Assembly: GCA_016630955.3 (NCBI GenBank)
Contig: CM049992.1
Coordinates: 1,860,001 to 1,924,000, forward strand
Origin: Didymella arachidicola
Taxonomy: Eukaryota; Ascomycota; Dothideomycetes; Pleosporales; Didymellaceae
Length of the DNA stretch: 64,000 bases
Reading direction: 5' to 3'
In this document: one piece after another, positions 41,720-53,211 of the stretch
Numbering within the stretch: the stretch's first letter is position 1
How the letters are laid out: each line of letters opens with the position of its first letter
The notes under the pieces: model-generated
The model's database searches: none
The model's input: only the letters and a program-made list of their open reading frames with translations
Told to the model about the DNA's origin: nothing
Position numbers and translations under genes: made by a program

Positions 41720-43075
41720 CAGTACTTAGCCAAAAGTCTGTTCGCCCGAAACGCACGGGCCATAACTACCCCACAATCCTCTAGAGCAGCACCTTCTTTA
41801 ACACTATAATACTCCATCCAGATGAGGTCTTTTGGCACTGAAATTTCGGGCAATCGTATGCGCGGGGGTGAATTATCAGAGGCGCAGCGAGTCTATTGCT
41901 TAGCGCAGGTTGAAGCTGGTGTGTCAACGTCTAAAGTTGCAGAAGCACTTTCCTGCACCCAACGCTGCGTGCAGAAAACAGTTGCTCGATGGAAAGCCAC
42001 CTCCAGCACCACGTCGCAAGCAAGAACAGGCCGGCCACCTATTTTGACTAGTAGAGATCATCGCCGGCTACGACGTTGTGCTCGCAAAAACCCTCAAATA
42101 GAGTACTCCAAGCTCATGGAGGAAGCCGGCCTACGAGACGTCGGGGCCACCCACCCACGAGTATCACGTCGTACTGTTCAACGCGCCTTAGCCAATGAAG
42201 GCCTACGCAAGTTCAGAGCAAAGCGTAGACCAAAAATCAGTACGCTTACAGCTAAATCTCGTCTAGCTCTTGCTCATGCGTGGCAGGGGTTCAACTGGGG
42301 CAGGCAAGTCTTTAGGTTTAGCGACGAGTGCAGCGTTGCTCGTGGATCTGGCCACAACACCACATGGGTATGGCGATTACCAGAGGAGAAATGGTCTCAC
42401 GAGATAGTGGAGGAGGTGAATACTGCTCGCCAACCTGCTCGTATGGTGTGGGCGTCGATATCGTTGACTCCGGGGGGTCGAGTTTGGCGTAGTTCTCTAG
42501 TGATTATGACTAGGGGCGAGGCAGCTGCACGGCGTGGGTATACGGCTCAAAGCTACCTGTGGGCATTGGAAGAAGGGCTCCTGCCCTAATACAGGCCCGG
42601 CGAGTGGTTTATGCAGGATAACGCACCTATCCATACTGCGCGTGCCTGTACGGAATGGTTAGAGATTCACGGGGTTGCCACAGTTGACTGGCCACCATAT
42701 TCTCCAGACCTTAACCCAATTGAACACCTCTGATGGGCGCTCAAGCAGAAGCTTCATAAGCTTCACCCCAAGTTTGACTATATAAGCGGCTCTCAAGCTA
42801 ACTGGGAGGCATTTGAATTGGGTTTGCACGAGGCATGAGCTGCAATACCCGACTCACTTATCCGCCGACTGATTACGTCAATGCCACGACGCCTAGACGC
42901 TGTAATACAAGCAAAGGGATATCAGACTCGATATTAAGTGTATTGCGATTTATTTATTACTTAAATTGTCTAAATTTGTCTACGTTGTGTGGGGTTATTC
43001 TACTTCAAAGTTGAGCTCGCAATGTTGGTGTAGTGGCTCGTGCGCCCGTGCGAACAGACTTTTGGCACCCGACTG
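41720..43075 (+). mobile_element. E9: Tc1-type transposon, group C (left arm copy)
   Basis: 1356 bp, TA at 41718-41719 and 43076-43077. The TIRs start CAGT and share GCCAAAAGTCTGTTCGC. A different superfamily branch from groups A and B, and no 17-bp repeat is seen. Confidence 0.85.
41822..42937 (+). pseudogene. E9 Tc1/mariner transposase with stops
   Basis: 371-codon frame. N-terminal paired-type HTH (SEAQRVYCLAQVEAGVSTSK) with a GRPP hook, and a Tc3-like second HTH. The DDE_3 domain has FSDECSVARG (first Asp), MQDNAPIHTA (second Asp) and WPPYSPDLNPIEHL (the acidic third residue lies at IEHL). In-frame stops occur at 42587-42589, about 42732 and about 42837, of the TGG-to-TGA or CAA-to-TAA kind. 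Not functional as it stands. Confidence 0.85.
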
Positions 43076-43089
43076 TATATACTAGGATA

Positions 43090-44391
43090 ACGTACCCTAC
43101 AGGCAAGTCGGACACACAGGCGAGTCGGACACACAGGCGAGTCGGACACTTTTGCTAAGACCCTACCAAACCACCCTTACTACACTAATGCCGCCCTAAC
43201 AACACTAGTTAGACGCGTTAAAAGAACGCTAGATACAGCTTGCACTTTAAGCTCTTAAACAAGATACAACTCTCTCCCTACAGCGCGCTGCAGCTATATA
43301 TAGAGCTCCCCTATAGACACTAAGCAACTAACGCGCCGGACGACCTTCACGAGCCAATTCTATAGCTAACTTATGGAGCCTGACTAATAATAAGGAGCGG
43401 GTGATTGTTGATCACATACTTAAGCTAGTAGCGCGAGGATTTCCCCCTCGTCTGGCTGCTGTAGCTAATATGGCCAATTCTTTGCGCGCTAAGCGCAATC
43501 TAGGCTATATTAGCATAAATTGGCCTAGTACGTTTGTTAAGCGCTAACTAGAGCTTGTAGTAAAGTTTAATCGCAAGTACGACTACAGAAGAGCCCTCTG
43601 TAAGGATCCTAAAGTAATCTAGGGCTAGTTTAGCCTAGTAGCTAATATTAAAGCCAAGTATAGTATCTAGGATGATAACACGTGTAACTCCGATAAGACA
43701 GGCTTTATAATAGGCCAGATATCTACTAGAGCAGTTGTTATAGCTTTAGAGAGACAAGGACAACTAAAGCAGGTTCAGCTAGGCAACCGGGAGTAGACAA
43801 CAGTAATTAAGGGCATTAATGCCAAAGGGTAGGCTATTCCGCCCTTTATTATCTTCTAGAGTGTTATTCACCTCTTAAGCTAGTATAAAGAGGAAGATCT
43901 GCCCTAGGACTAGGTTATTAGAGTCTCTAAGACCGGCTAGACTAATAACAAGCTTGGTCTTAACTAGTCAATGCACTTTAACGCACATACAAAGGAGCGT
44001 ACTGTTGGCAGCCACTGTCTGCTAGTTATCGATAGCCACGAGAGCTACGATTCGCTGGATTTCTAGCAATACTGCAAGGATAACAAGATTATCACTTTAT
44101 GTATGCCTGCGCACTTGTCGCACCTCCTGCAGCCACTTAACGTAGGTTGTTTTGGCCTCTAAAGAAGGCGTACAGGGTTAAGGTTAACAAGCTTATGCGC
44201 AACCGGATTAACTACATTACAAAGCAGGAGTTCCTACCATGCTTTAAAGCAGCTTACAAGAAAGCTATTACCTCTAGCAATATCTAGAGAGGGTTCCGAG
44301 GTGCAGGACTGGTCCCTTTTGACCTAGAACGAGTTATATCAACTATTAATGTAAAGTTGCGCACTCTATTACTACCACCCCCTATTAACAA
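43090..44391 (+). mobile_element. E10: group B transposon, truncated by a copia insertion
   Basis: Left end after TA 43088-43089 starts ACGTACCCTACAGGCAAGTC. Uniquely it has three copies of a GAGTCGGACACACAGGC-type unit in 17-bp steps. A heavily RIP-mutated transposase (from 43188) runs to 44391, where it is cut by the LTR element at the point where E11 reads PTNNEPWQ. The inverted repeat breaks inside it at 43239. Confidence 0.8.
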
Positions 44392-45562
44392 CGTGTTGCA
44401 CGGTTAGGTGCAGGGGCTGCAGGTATAGGATCTTAAGAAGAGTGTGTATATTGTTATATTGTTTTAGCATTATAGCTTAGCTTATTTCTAGGCCCTTGCG
44501 CAGTATAATTAGTAACACAGTTTAGGTTTACAACAGCGCTTAGCCTGCGACATACCCCCTTAGAGCTTAGTTAGTCTTAGATAAGGTCTAATTGTTATTA
44601 GAGTTAGCCTCTTTATATTAACGCGCTAGATTAATCTGCGATAAGATATTAACTAGGCCTAAGTAACGTACGAATTAAGAGTGCTTTTCTGCTAAGAGTA
44701 GTTTAGTAAAGCTGCCTAAAGGCATTTTAGTTGTTGGAACCTATTAAACTATAACTGTGCTGTCTCTATAGACCTGCCTTAGCTATAGGCTATAGATGTT
44801 AACGTGCTTTAGCTTTAATAACGCTTGGGGTCTGTCCTTCTAGATTAGCCCTGTAGTCTGCTAGTTGTTACAGAGTATGCGAGGTTGCTGCTTAGGATTA
44901 AACCGTATCTACTTAAACAGCTAGTATAGACCTATTATCTCCTTTGCTGTGTGTGACAGCAAGAACAACTTAGCTTTAGTTGTTAATATAGTTACAGTCT
45001 TCTGTTTAGATAACTGCTATATAATCGGCCTATTAAACAGCTTTATTAGGTAGCCCTGCGTAGATCTTTAAGTCTCTAGATTATCTGCAAACGATGCGTT
45101 GCTTAACAGCTAAAGTACCTCTTTATCGCATGTCTCTACTTTAGTAGTTGTTTCTACTAAGCCTAAGAACTCGATAGCATAGTACTTTGTGGCTAGGAGA
45201 TATGCAAGAACTCGATTCGCGTAACGCAGGTGCTCTGGCGAAGGATTTAATATAAACTAACTTAACTAGCTAGCTGCAAAAGACACATTAGGTTGTGATA
45301 CAACTGCTGCATACAGGATTAAGCCTACCTTTTCTTGCATCTCTGTAATCTAATAAAGCGTTGTTTGTCCCTTGTACTATTAAGGGCGATAAGATAAGAG
45401 GAGAGGCGTTGTAGCCGTTCTTCTAGTGTTGTCTATGCCGAACTTAGTACAGATCTTCTTAATATACCTGTGTTAGCTAATCTAGAGCTTCTTGTCTCTA
45501 GTGTTTCGGAGGATGCTAATATTAAGGAAGGAGATTGCTTTGCTTAAATCCTTAATCCTATA

Positions 45563-47428
45563 ACGTCTATACTAGTCTTGTGGAACGCCTGCTCTCGTGG
45601 AACGCTTTTGCCAAGACCACACCAAAATACCATCACTATCTCAATGCCCCCCCAACAACGCCAAATAAACGCGTCAAACGAGTGTCAGATACAGCTTGCG
45701 CTCTTAGCTCTCAAACAAGACGCGAATCTCTCCCTGCGACGCGCTGCAGCTATCTATAACGTACAACAAAGCACCCTAAGCCGACGATGCGCTGGACAGC
45801 CCTCAAGAGCTGATTCTATGCCTAGCCGACGGTATCTGGATAAGCGCGAGGAGGAAGCGGTTGTTGATCACGTTCTTTACCTTATACAGCGAGGAGCACC
45901 CCCTCGCTTGTCAGATGTGGCTGATATGGCCAATATACTGCGAGAAGAGCGCGGAATGGCCCCTGTTGGGCGGGACTGGCCCAATAACTTCGTCAAGCGT
46001 CAACCAAGGCTCAAAGTAAAGTTTAACCGCAAGTACGACTACAACAGAGCTCTCTGCGAGGATCCTGAGATGATACAAGGCTGGTTTGACCTTGTAGCTA
46101 ATGTTAAAGCTAAGTACGGCATCGTGGACGAAGACACGTACAACTTTGACGAGACTGGCTTTGCAATGGGTCAGATTACCCCCGGAGCAGTAGTTGCAGA
46201 CGCAGAGAAGCCAGGACGAGCAAAGCAGGTCCAGCCAGGCAGTAAAGAGTGGGCTACGTTGATTTTAGGCGTGAATGCTGCAGGCTGGGCTATCCCACCC
46301 TTCATCATCCTCAAAGGCAAAGATCACCAGACTAGATGGACTAAGAACAAAGATCTGCCCCAGGACTGGGTAATTAGGGTCTCTGAGAACGGCTGGACCA
46401 ACAACGGGCTTGGTCTTGACTGGTTAAAGCACTTTGACAGGCATACTAAGGAGCGTACCCATGGGACTCACCGTTTGCTACTTGTAGACGGCCATGAGAG
46501 CCACCAGGCAGCAGCATTCACCCAATACTGCAAAGAGAACAAGATTGTTACTCTTACAATGCCTGCGCACTCATCGCACCTCTTGCAGCCACTTGACGTG
46601 GGTTGTTTTGCCCCTTTGAAGCAGGAGTACGGGCATCGGGTCAACAGGCTCTCACGCAACCGGATCAACCACATAGACAAGCAGGCGTTCCTAGTATGCC
46701 TCAAAGCTGCATACGATGCGACTATTACCCCCAGCAACATCCAGGGAGGGTTCCGAGGCGCTGGACTAGTCCCTTTTGACCCAGAACGGGTCATATCAAC
46801 CCTTAATGTGAAGCTGCGCACTCCATCACCACCACTCCCCACCAACAACGAGCCCTGGCAGTCCCAAACCCCAAAGAACGTAAACGAATTTGAGTTGCAA
46901 TCAACTCTAATTCGAAACAAGTACAAAAGTCACTTTGGTAACTCACCAACGTCTACTACTAGCGCGTCTGAGCACCTCCTAAAGGGGGCAAAGGGTGTGG
47001 TGTACGAGCTAGCTTTGTTAAAGAAGGAAAACACTCAGCTCCAAGAGGCCCTAGCAGCTGCAACAGAGCGTAAATCGCACAAAAGAAAGAAGATCCAGTC
47101 AGGAGGGAGTATGACGATTGGAGAGGCGCAGCGATTGACTGCTTTGAAGGAGTTTGGCGCGCGTAGCGATGGTAAGAAGTCAAAGAAGCAGGTGCGCGCT
47201 GAAGGAGGTGAACCATCCCAACGACGTTGTGGAAGGTGCGGAGAGACAGGGCACAACGCGCGAACGTGTAAGAATGATGTAGAAATAGTCTCTGAGTAAT
47301 ATTACAGGTTGCATTGCCCTATACAGGCCCAGAGTGGGCTAATGCGGGCCAAAGTAGGGTGTGATGGGGGAGAGTCTTGGCAAAAGCGTTCCACGAGAGC
47401 AGGCGTTCCACAAGACTAGTATAGACGT
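45563..47428 (+). mobile_element. E11: group B transposon, intact
   Basis: 1866 bp, TA at 45561-45562 and 47429-47430. Perfect TIRs start ACGTCTATACTAGTCTTGTG and contain GTGGAACGC twice, 17 bp apart. It sits inside the copia remnant, at the middle of the inverted-repeat spacer. Confidence 0.92.
45644..47299 (+). CDS. E11 transposase, intact 551 residues
   Basis: Pogo/Fot1-type transposase. The start is taken at MPPQQRQINASNE, as the ATG in relatives, rather than at the GTG-like upstream extension. HTH motifs in the first 130 residues. NFDETGFAMGQ, LLLVDGHESHQ and LLQPLDVGCF carry the three Asp. A coiled coil follows and a canonical C-terminal zinc knuckle, RCGRCGETGHNARTCK. No stops. The only fully intact group B gene besides E2, and a good candidate for the source that moves E3-, E10- and E12-type ends. 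Confidence 0.9.
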   Translation: MPPQQRQINASNECQIQLALLALKQDANLSLRRAAAIYNVQQSTLSRRCAGQPSRADSMPSRRYLDKREEEAVVDHVLYLIQRGAPPRLSDVADMANILREERGMAPVGRDWPNNFVKRQPRLKVKFNRKYDYNRALCEDPEMIQGWFDLVANVKAKYGIVDEDTYNFDETGFAMGQITPGAVVADAEKPGRAKQVQPGSKEWATLILGVNAAGWAIPPFIILKGKDHQTRWTKNKDLPQDWVIRVSENGWTNNGLGLDWLKHFDRHTKERTHGTHRLLLVDGHESHQAAAFTQYCKENKIVTLTMPAHSSHLLQPLDVGCFAPLKQEYGHRVNRLSRNRINHIDKQAFLVCLKAAYDATITPSNIQGGFRGAGLVPFDPERVISTLNVKLRTPSPPLPTNNEPWQSQTPKNVNEFELQSTLIRNKYKSHFGNSPTSTTSASEHLLKGAKGVVYELALLKKENTQLQEALAAATERKSHKRKKIQSGGSMTIGEAQRLTALKEFGARSDGKKSKKQVRAEGGEPSQRRCGRCGETGHNARTCKNDVEIVSE

Positions 47429-48574
47429 TACCTGCTGTTTAATCTTAGCTTAAAGTCTTAAATAAGGTAAATATATTCTAGTTATGCAATAACAAGCATG
47501 TTATCTACGTATAGAAACAGGATTAGTCCTGTTTAATTATTAATAAGTATACATAGCTTATCTAGGCAATAATCGAATCCTAGACTCTTAAGGAACAATA
47601 CAAGCTTGTTAAACTATAGTTTAGGTGATTTGCGTAGTCTGTACAGCGCCTTTCGCAGCTTCTAGACTTTGCCTAGAGTGCAGTATCCTAGTAGACAGGC
47701 AGTATATACATCTTCGTCTATGTCTACATTAGTAAAGGCGTTCTTAAAGTCGATTTAGTGACAGGGAAGCCTAAATGCGCAGACTAAGGCTATTAGGATG
47801 CGAAAGCTGCGGTATGCTCCTGTTGCTGCATATATATTATCGGAGACGTGGTGTTAAAGATTACCTCTTACGCAGATACGTGCCTTGTGACGGACAAGGT
47901 AGCCGGCGTCGTCAACTTTGTACGTGAACACCCACTTAAGCGGCAGTACTTGCTTGCCTTCTAGGTAGTCCACCAGCTTGAAGGTCTTCTTGTCCTTAAG
48001 TGACGTCAGTTCAGCGTCTGCAGCACGCCGGAATCCTTTGCCTTCAGGATGTCGCATCAGCTGATGCCAGAAGTCTGGTGGCGGCAACAGGTCTTTCCTA
48101 TGTATACGCATAGACTGTGCTGCTGCAAAAGCGTGAGCTACCTGCTAGCCGAGTTTGGCACGCTCAAGTCGCAGCGCGTGAGCTTGGCGTCTTGCTTTCT
48201 TCTCGTTATATCGCTGCGTAGCGTGGGTTTAGGTGGCACCGACGGCGTCTTGACCTCGTTGTGACAGCCGAATTTTCCGTCCAGTGCTAGTGCGTAGGTT
48301 TTAGAGGACGGATGCATTAGTAGGAGCGCCCGTGTTGTGACTAGGTACCTCTTACGTGGTGCTTCTCTGGTGCAGACCTGATCCTAGAGATACGGGAGTT
48401 AGATATAACCATCGCGTTGCTGCACCTCAAAGCATGACTTGCGGAGGTATCCCTTGTAGGGATGTTCTATTTTCTCCTGAGCCCGCAGGCGGCGCTTCAT
48501 AGTCTTGTTCTCCAGCTTGTGTTTCCCTTGGCTCTGCAGCGTCGCTCTCGATGAGAAACATGTCGTTGTGAGCT

Positions 48575-48596
48575 GGGGGGGGGGGGGGGGGGGGGG
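48575..48596. repeat. Poly-G run of 22 at a junction
   Basis: Uninterrupted G run exactly between the copia remnant and the E12 fragment. On the minus strand it encodes consecutive Pro codons inside a chimeric open frame (48911-48399). Confidence 0.9.
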
Positions 48597-48917
48597 CTCT
48601 CCTCGCGCGATCAGCTCAAGTATATGCGTAACAATCACCTGCTCCTCATTGTTGGTCAGGTTCCGTGAGTTGGCCATAGTATCAACCCGTGAAGGTCGTC
48701 CAGCGCGTCTTGCGCGAAGTGTGGTTTCAGAGGTGCTGTAGATAGCTGCAGCGCGTCGTACAGAGAGCTTCGCGTCTTTTTCAAGGGCCTGGAGCGCAAG
48801 CTGAATCTGACGCTCTTTTAACGCGTTGAACTTTGGTTGTTGTTGAGGCATTGGTGTAGAAAGGGAGGTTCGGTGTGTGGTCTTGGCAAAAGTGCGCCGC
48901 TCGCTATGCACCTACGT
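48597..48917 (-). mobile_element. E12: 5' fragment of a group B transposon
   Basis: Right end before TA 48918-48919 reads inward ACGTAGGTGCATAGCGAGCG with a single 17-bp unit. It encodes the first part of a transposase (from about 48852): RQIQLALQALEKDAKLSVRR, then RRAGRPSRVDTMANSRNLT. It is cut off at the poly-G run. Confidence 0.8.
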
Positions 48918-48944
48918 TAGTAAAGGTATTCTACTTATTAACTA

Positions 48945-49314
48945 ACGTGAAGCACCACCGAAGCGGTAACACCACCGAAGCGGTCATTTTTCCTTGGCAT
49001 TGCCACTTCTATGTACAACACGCAATGGCTCAACAACGCAAAGAGCAATTACTACAGCAAGAAGGCAGGATTGACCTTGCGCTAAACGCGTACGACTTAG
49101 GCTAGTTTAAGAGCATGCGCCTTGCTGCTACTGCGTACAAGGTCCCACAACAACGGCTCTCTAATCAGCGGAATAAAATCACCTTCCAGCTATCTACAAC
49201 TGCTAACGGACAAAAGCTTACTCCTACAGAAGAGCAAACCCTCGTACAACATATCCTTGACCTAGACGCGCGAGGATTTGCCCCTAGACTGTCTGAGGTG
49301 GCAGATATACAGTC
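48945..49314 (+). mobile_element. E13: 5' fragment of a group B transposon (E7-like)
   Basis: Left end after TA 48943-48944 starts ACGTGAAGCACCACCGAAGC, with ACCACCGAAGCGGT twice, 17 bp apart. The transposase start (49025) reads MAQQRKEQLLQQEGRIDLAL, one stop, then MRLAATAYKVPQQRLSNQ and LDLDARGFAPRLSEVADI. It is cut exactly at the inner edge of the right arm. Confidence 0.82.
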
Positions 49315-49478
49315 GCTGTATCTAGCGTTCTTTTAACGCGTCTAACTAGTGTTGTTAGGGCGGCATTAGTGTAGTAAGGGTGGTTTGGTAGGGTCTTAGC
49401 AAAAGTGTCCGACTCGCCTGTGTGTCCGACTCGCCTGTGTGTCCGACTTGCCTGTAGGGTACGTTATCCTAGTATATA

Positions 49479-50834
49479 CAGTCGGGTGCCAAAAGTCTGT
49501 TCGCACGGGCGCACGAGCCACTACACCAACATTGCGAGCTCAACTTTGAAGTAGAATAACCCCACACAACGTAGACAAATTTAGACAATTTAAGTAATAA
49601 ATAAATCGCAATACACTTAATATCGAGTCTGATATCCCTTTGCTTGTATTACAGCGTCTAGGCGTCGTGGCATTGACGTAATCAGTCGGCGGATAAGTGA
49701 GTCGGGTATTGCAGCTCATGCCTCGTGCAAACCCAATTCAAATGCCTCCCAGTTAGCTTGAGAGCCGCTTATATAGTCAAACTTGGGGTGAAGCTTATGA
49801 AGCTTCTGCTTGAGCGCCCATCAGAGGTGTTCAATTGGGTTAAGGTCTGGAGAATATGGTGGCCAGTCAACTGTGGCAACCCCGTGAATCTCTAACCATT
49901 CCGTACAGGCACGCGCAGTATGGATAGGTGCGTTATCCTGCATAAACCACTCGCCGGGCCTGTATTAGGGCAGGAGCCCTTCTTCCAATGCCCACAGGTA
50001 GCTTTGAGCCGTATACCCACGCCGTGCAGCTGCCTCGCCCCTAGTCATAATCACTAGAGAACTACGCCAAACTCGACCCCCCGGAGTCAACGATATCGAC
50101 GCCCACACCATACGAGCAGGTTGGCGAGCAGTATTCACCTCCTCCACTATCTCGTGAGACCATTTCTCCTCTGGTAATCGCCATACCCATGTGGTGTTGT
50201 GGCCAGATCCACGAGCAACGCTGCACTCGTCGCTAAACCTAAAGACTTGCCTGCCCCAGTTGAACCCCTGCCACGCATGAGCAAGAGCTAGACGAGATTT
50301 AGCTGTAAGCGTACTGATTTTTGGTCTACGCTTTGCTCTGAACTTGCGTAGGCCTTCATTGGCTAAGGCGCGTTGAACAGTACGACGTGATACTCGTGGG
50401 TGGGTGGCCCCGACGTCTCGTAGGCCGGCTTCCTCCATGAGCTTGGAGTACTCTATTTGAGGGTTTTTGCGAGCACAACGTCGTAGCCGGCGATGATCTC
50501 TACTAGTCAAAATAGGTGGCCGGCCTGTTCTTGCTTGCGACGTGGTGCTGGAGGTGGCTTTCCATCGAGCAACTGTTTTCTGCACGCAGCGTTGGGTGCA
50601 GGAAAGTGCTTCTGCAACTTTAGACGTTGACACACCAGCTTCAACCTGCGCTAAGCAATAGACTCGCTGCGCCTCTGATAATTCACCCCCGCGCATACGA
50701 TTGCCCGAAATTTCAGTGCCAAAAGACCTCATCTGGATGGAGTATTATAGTGTTAAAGAAGGTGCTGCTCTAGAGGATTGTGGGGTAGTTATGGCCCGTG
50801 CGTTTCGGGCGAACAGACTTTTGGCTAAGTACTG
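49479..50834 (-). mobile_element. E9': Tc1-type transposon (right arm copy)
   Basis: Mirror copy of E9, same ends and same stops. The transposase pseudogene lies at 49617-50732. Confidence 0.85.
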
Positions 50835-50998
50835 TATAATCTATTTGAAAGCAGGGAGCTTAGCGGTACGTTTAAGAGACCCCTTTTTAGTAATAAGTAG
50901 AAGTTGCGGCTTCTAAAAACTTAGAAATAAACTAGTCTAGCGATGCAATTAATTAAAAGTAGCCTTAGGAGATAGAAAATTGTTAATAAATAAGCATA

Positions 50999-52831
50999 AC
51001 GCTTTGTACGGCTGAATGGCGCACCCTACTGAAATGGCGCGCTTTGTCGCACATTCACCTTTGCACCTTAATATCTCAACACTACAACAAGCAATTCAGG
51101 CGTGCGATGGCTTAGATTAATCCTCTATCTCTGCTACATCTTTCTAGCAGGTGCGCTTGTTGTGCCCGGTCTTGCCGCACGTCTTACAGCGACGTTTATT
51201 TTTACTGCTGCTACCTACCTGCGCACCACCTTCTTGTGCCTCAGCCTTAGCGTCTATCTCCTTTAGTATTTCCTCTGCCTCTGCCTGCGAGAGAGTCCCG
51301 CCTTCCTGAATCCGCTTCTTTTTGCGCTTCGTACCCTCAGAAGCAGCCTTATTTACCTGCTCAAGCTTAGCTATCCTTGCCTCAAGCAGCGTGTGCGAAT
51401 GGTCCCTCTTTACAGACCCCCTTTTGACCTGCAGAACCATCTCAATAATTAAGTCAGGAGAGGAACTCTTATGTTCCCTTATCCTCTTAATTATTAGCGT
51501 TGTCTGGCTGTCAATTTCAATCGCGTTGGTTGGTGTTTTAGGTTGCCAGTTAGTAGGCCCTGGTAGAGGCGGTGTTGGCGTGCGAGGCTTGACTTTAAGC
51601 CTTGACAGCACCACCTCTGGGTTAAGTGGAACCAAGCCAGTTGCTTTAAAGCTTAATATAATGTTGCTCTTTAATATAGCCTTGTCGTATACTGGTTGAA
51701 ACGTTGCTAAGAAGGTCTTTTTGTCCACATGGGTGATATGACTGTCTGCCAAGCTTTTGATTTCCTTCTTATACGCCTGCTTTAGCGGGGCAAAACACCC
51801 AACGTCAAGTGGCTGCAGGATGTGAGAGGCGTGCGGAGGCATGCAGAGAGCAATAATCTTGCTTTCCTCGCAGAGGTTTTGGAATTCGAGTGACTTATGG
51901 CTCTCGTGGCCATCAATAATCAGCAGCCGATGGCTACCTACAGTAGCAGCCTCTGTATGCTGGATAAAGTGCTTTAGCCAGGCAAGGCCAAGCTCATTCG
52001 AGGTCCAGCCATTCTTGCTAACCCTAATCCTCTAATCCTTTGGGTTGTTAACGTACCAGGCCTTGTCGTGGTGCTTTGCTTTGAGGATAAAGAAGGGTGG
52101 GATAGACCAGCCCATCGCGTTGATACAAGCGATCAGAGTTATCCACTCACGATCGCCAGGCTGGACGCTGAGTGGTGCAAGACGTCTCTCAGAAGCAGTT
52201 ACTACCTTAACTGACCCTCCAACGCCTATCTAGAACCTAGTCTCGTCAAAGTTGTAGGTATCTTGGTCTAGGATGCCGTACTTGGCTTTGACATTGCGTA
52301 CAAGGTCAAACCAGGGACTGATAATAGCTGGATCGCTGCACAGGACTCTCCGGTAATCCCTTGGTCTAGAAATCTGAGACTTGATCTCAGGTTTCCGTCT
52401 GATAAACCGGTAGACCCAGTGTTCTCCAACCTTGCCTGCACTGCGAGCAGCCAGCAGTTGATCAGCCATCTCTCGCACGTAGGCAAGCGTAGGGCCAAAG
52501 CCTCGCGCGTCAAGCTTCCTTATGTATTGAATAAGCACCTCCTCTTCTTGCCTTGTAAGCTTACACGCGTTAGGGTGGACAACGCGTTGAGAAGCTGGTT
52601 TGGCGCGTTGCCTTCGAAGGGTAGTTTCAGGCACGTTGTAGACAGCAGCAGCGCGTCGCTGGCTTAGATTCGCGTTTGATTTCATAGCTTTGATAGCAAG
52701 GTCAATTCTCTCTCCACGAGGAAGCAATTCAAGATTAATTTGTTGCGACATTGTTGGTGGTGGTTAAAAGTAGTGAGGTCTTGGCAAGGTGCGCCATTTC
52801 AGTGGGCGCGCCATTCAGCCGTACAAAGCGT
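50999..52831 (-). mobile_element. E8': group B transposon (right arm copy)
   Basis: Mirror copy of E8. The transposase pseudogene at 51117-52751 carries the same three stops. Confidence 0.88.
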
Positions 52832-53211
52832 TATAACGTTAAACACCACCGAGCCGGACAAACTACCAAGCCGGACACTTTTCCTTAGCATTGCGAACAC
52901 TATATTTAGGATAAGCACTTACTCACCACTCTCTGCAGAGTCCACGTACAAGACACTTGTATTAGACTTAGAATCTTCTGCTGCATCTTTTTAGCACATA
53001 CGAGCATTGTGCCTAGTCTTCCCACAGTTACTACAGTGCCGTTAACCTAGCTAGGGCCTTTCTTGACCACTACTTACACGCGCTCTCTTTAGCACTGTAC
53101 GAGCTGTAGCTGCACTCTCAGCTACTAATAATGCTGCCTTGCCGTACTCTATTGTTCTACTATGCTGGATCTGCTTTCGTTTTCGGGTTTTGCGCTTAGT
53201 AATTGCTGCTA

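Larger units (their letters stand above)
33627..43239 (+). repeat. Left arm of the giant inverted repeat
   Basis: Pairs base by base with 49315-58918. For positions 35760-43239 the partner is 92554 minus the position. For 33895-33910 it is 90705 minus the position, and for 33627-33894 it is 92545 minus the position. The offset changes at E4 (present only here) and E5 (present only in the other arm). Core length about 7.77 kb. Every open frame compared is identical in both arms. One substitution was noticed (33694 T against 58851 C, that is T versus G). Confidence 0.95.
44392..48574 (-). mobile_element. RIP-degraded Ty1/copia retrotransposon, split by E11
   Basis: On the minus strand, traces of a copia pol: FRRAADAELTSLKDKKTFKL and LPLKWVFTYKVD (start of reverse transcriptase, 48111-47854), then QIDFKNAFTNVD and YVDN (catalytic YVDD with Asp-to-Asn), E11, the end of RT (SFLNISILRNT) and RNase H, ending in QKHSQFVRYLGLVNI near 44650. 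An LTR-like end starts TGTTGCACGG at 44392 inside E10. The upstream end is lost at the poly-G junction. Many stops. Confidence 0.8.

Noticed and set aside
48399..48911. 170-codon chimeric frame as a new gene
   Set aside because: It is E12 transposase start joined to copia remnant through a poly-G run. No sign of selection.
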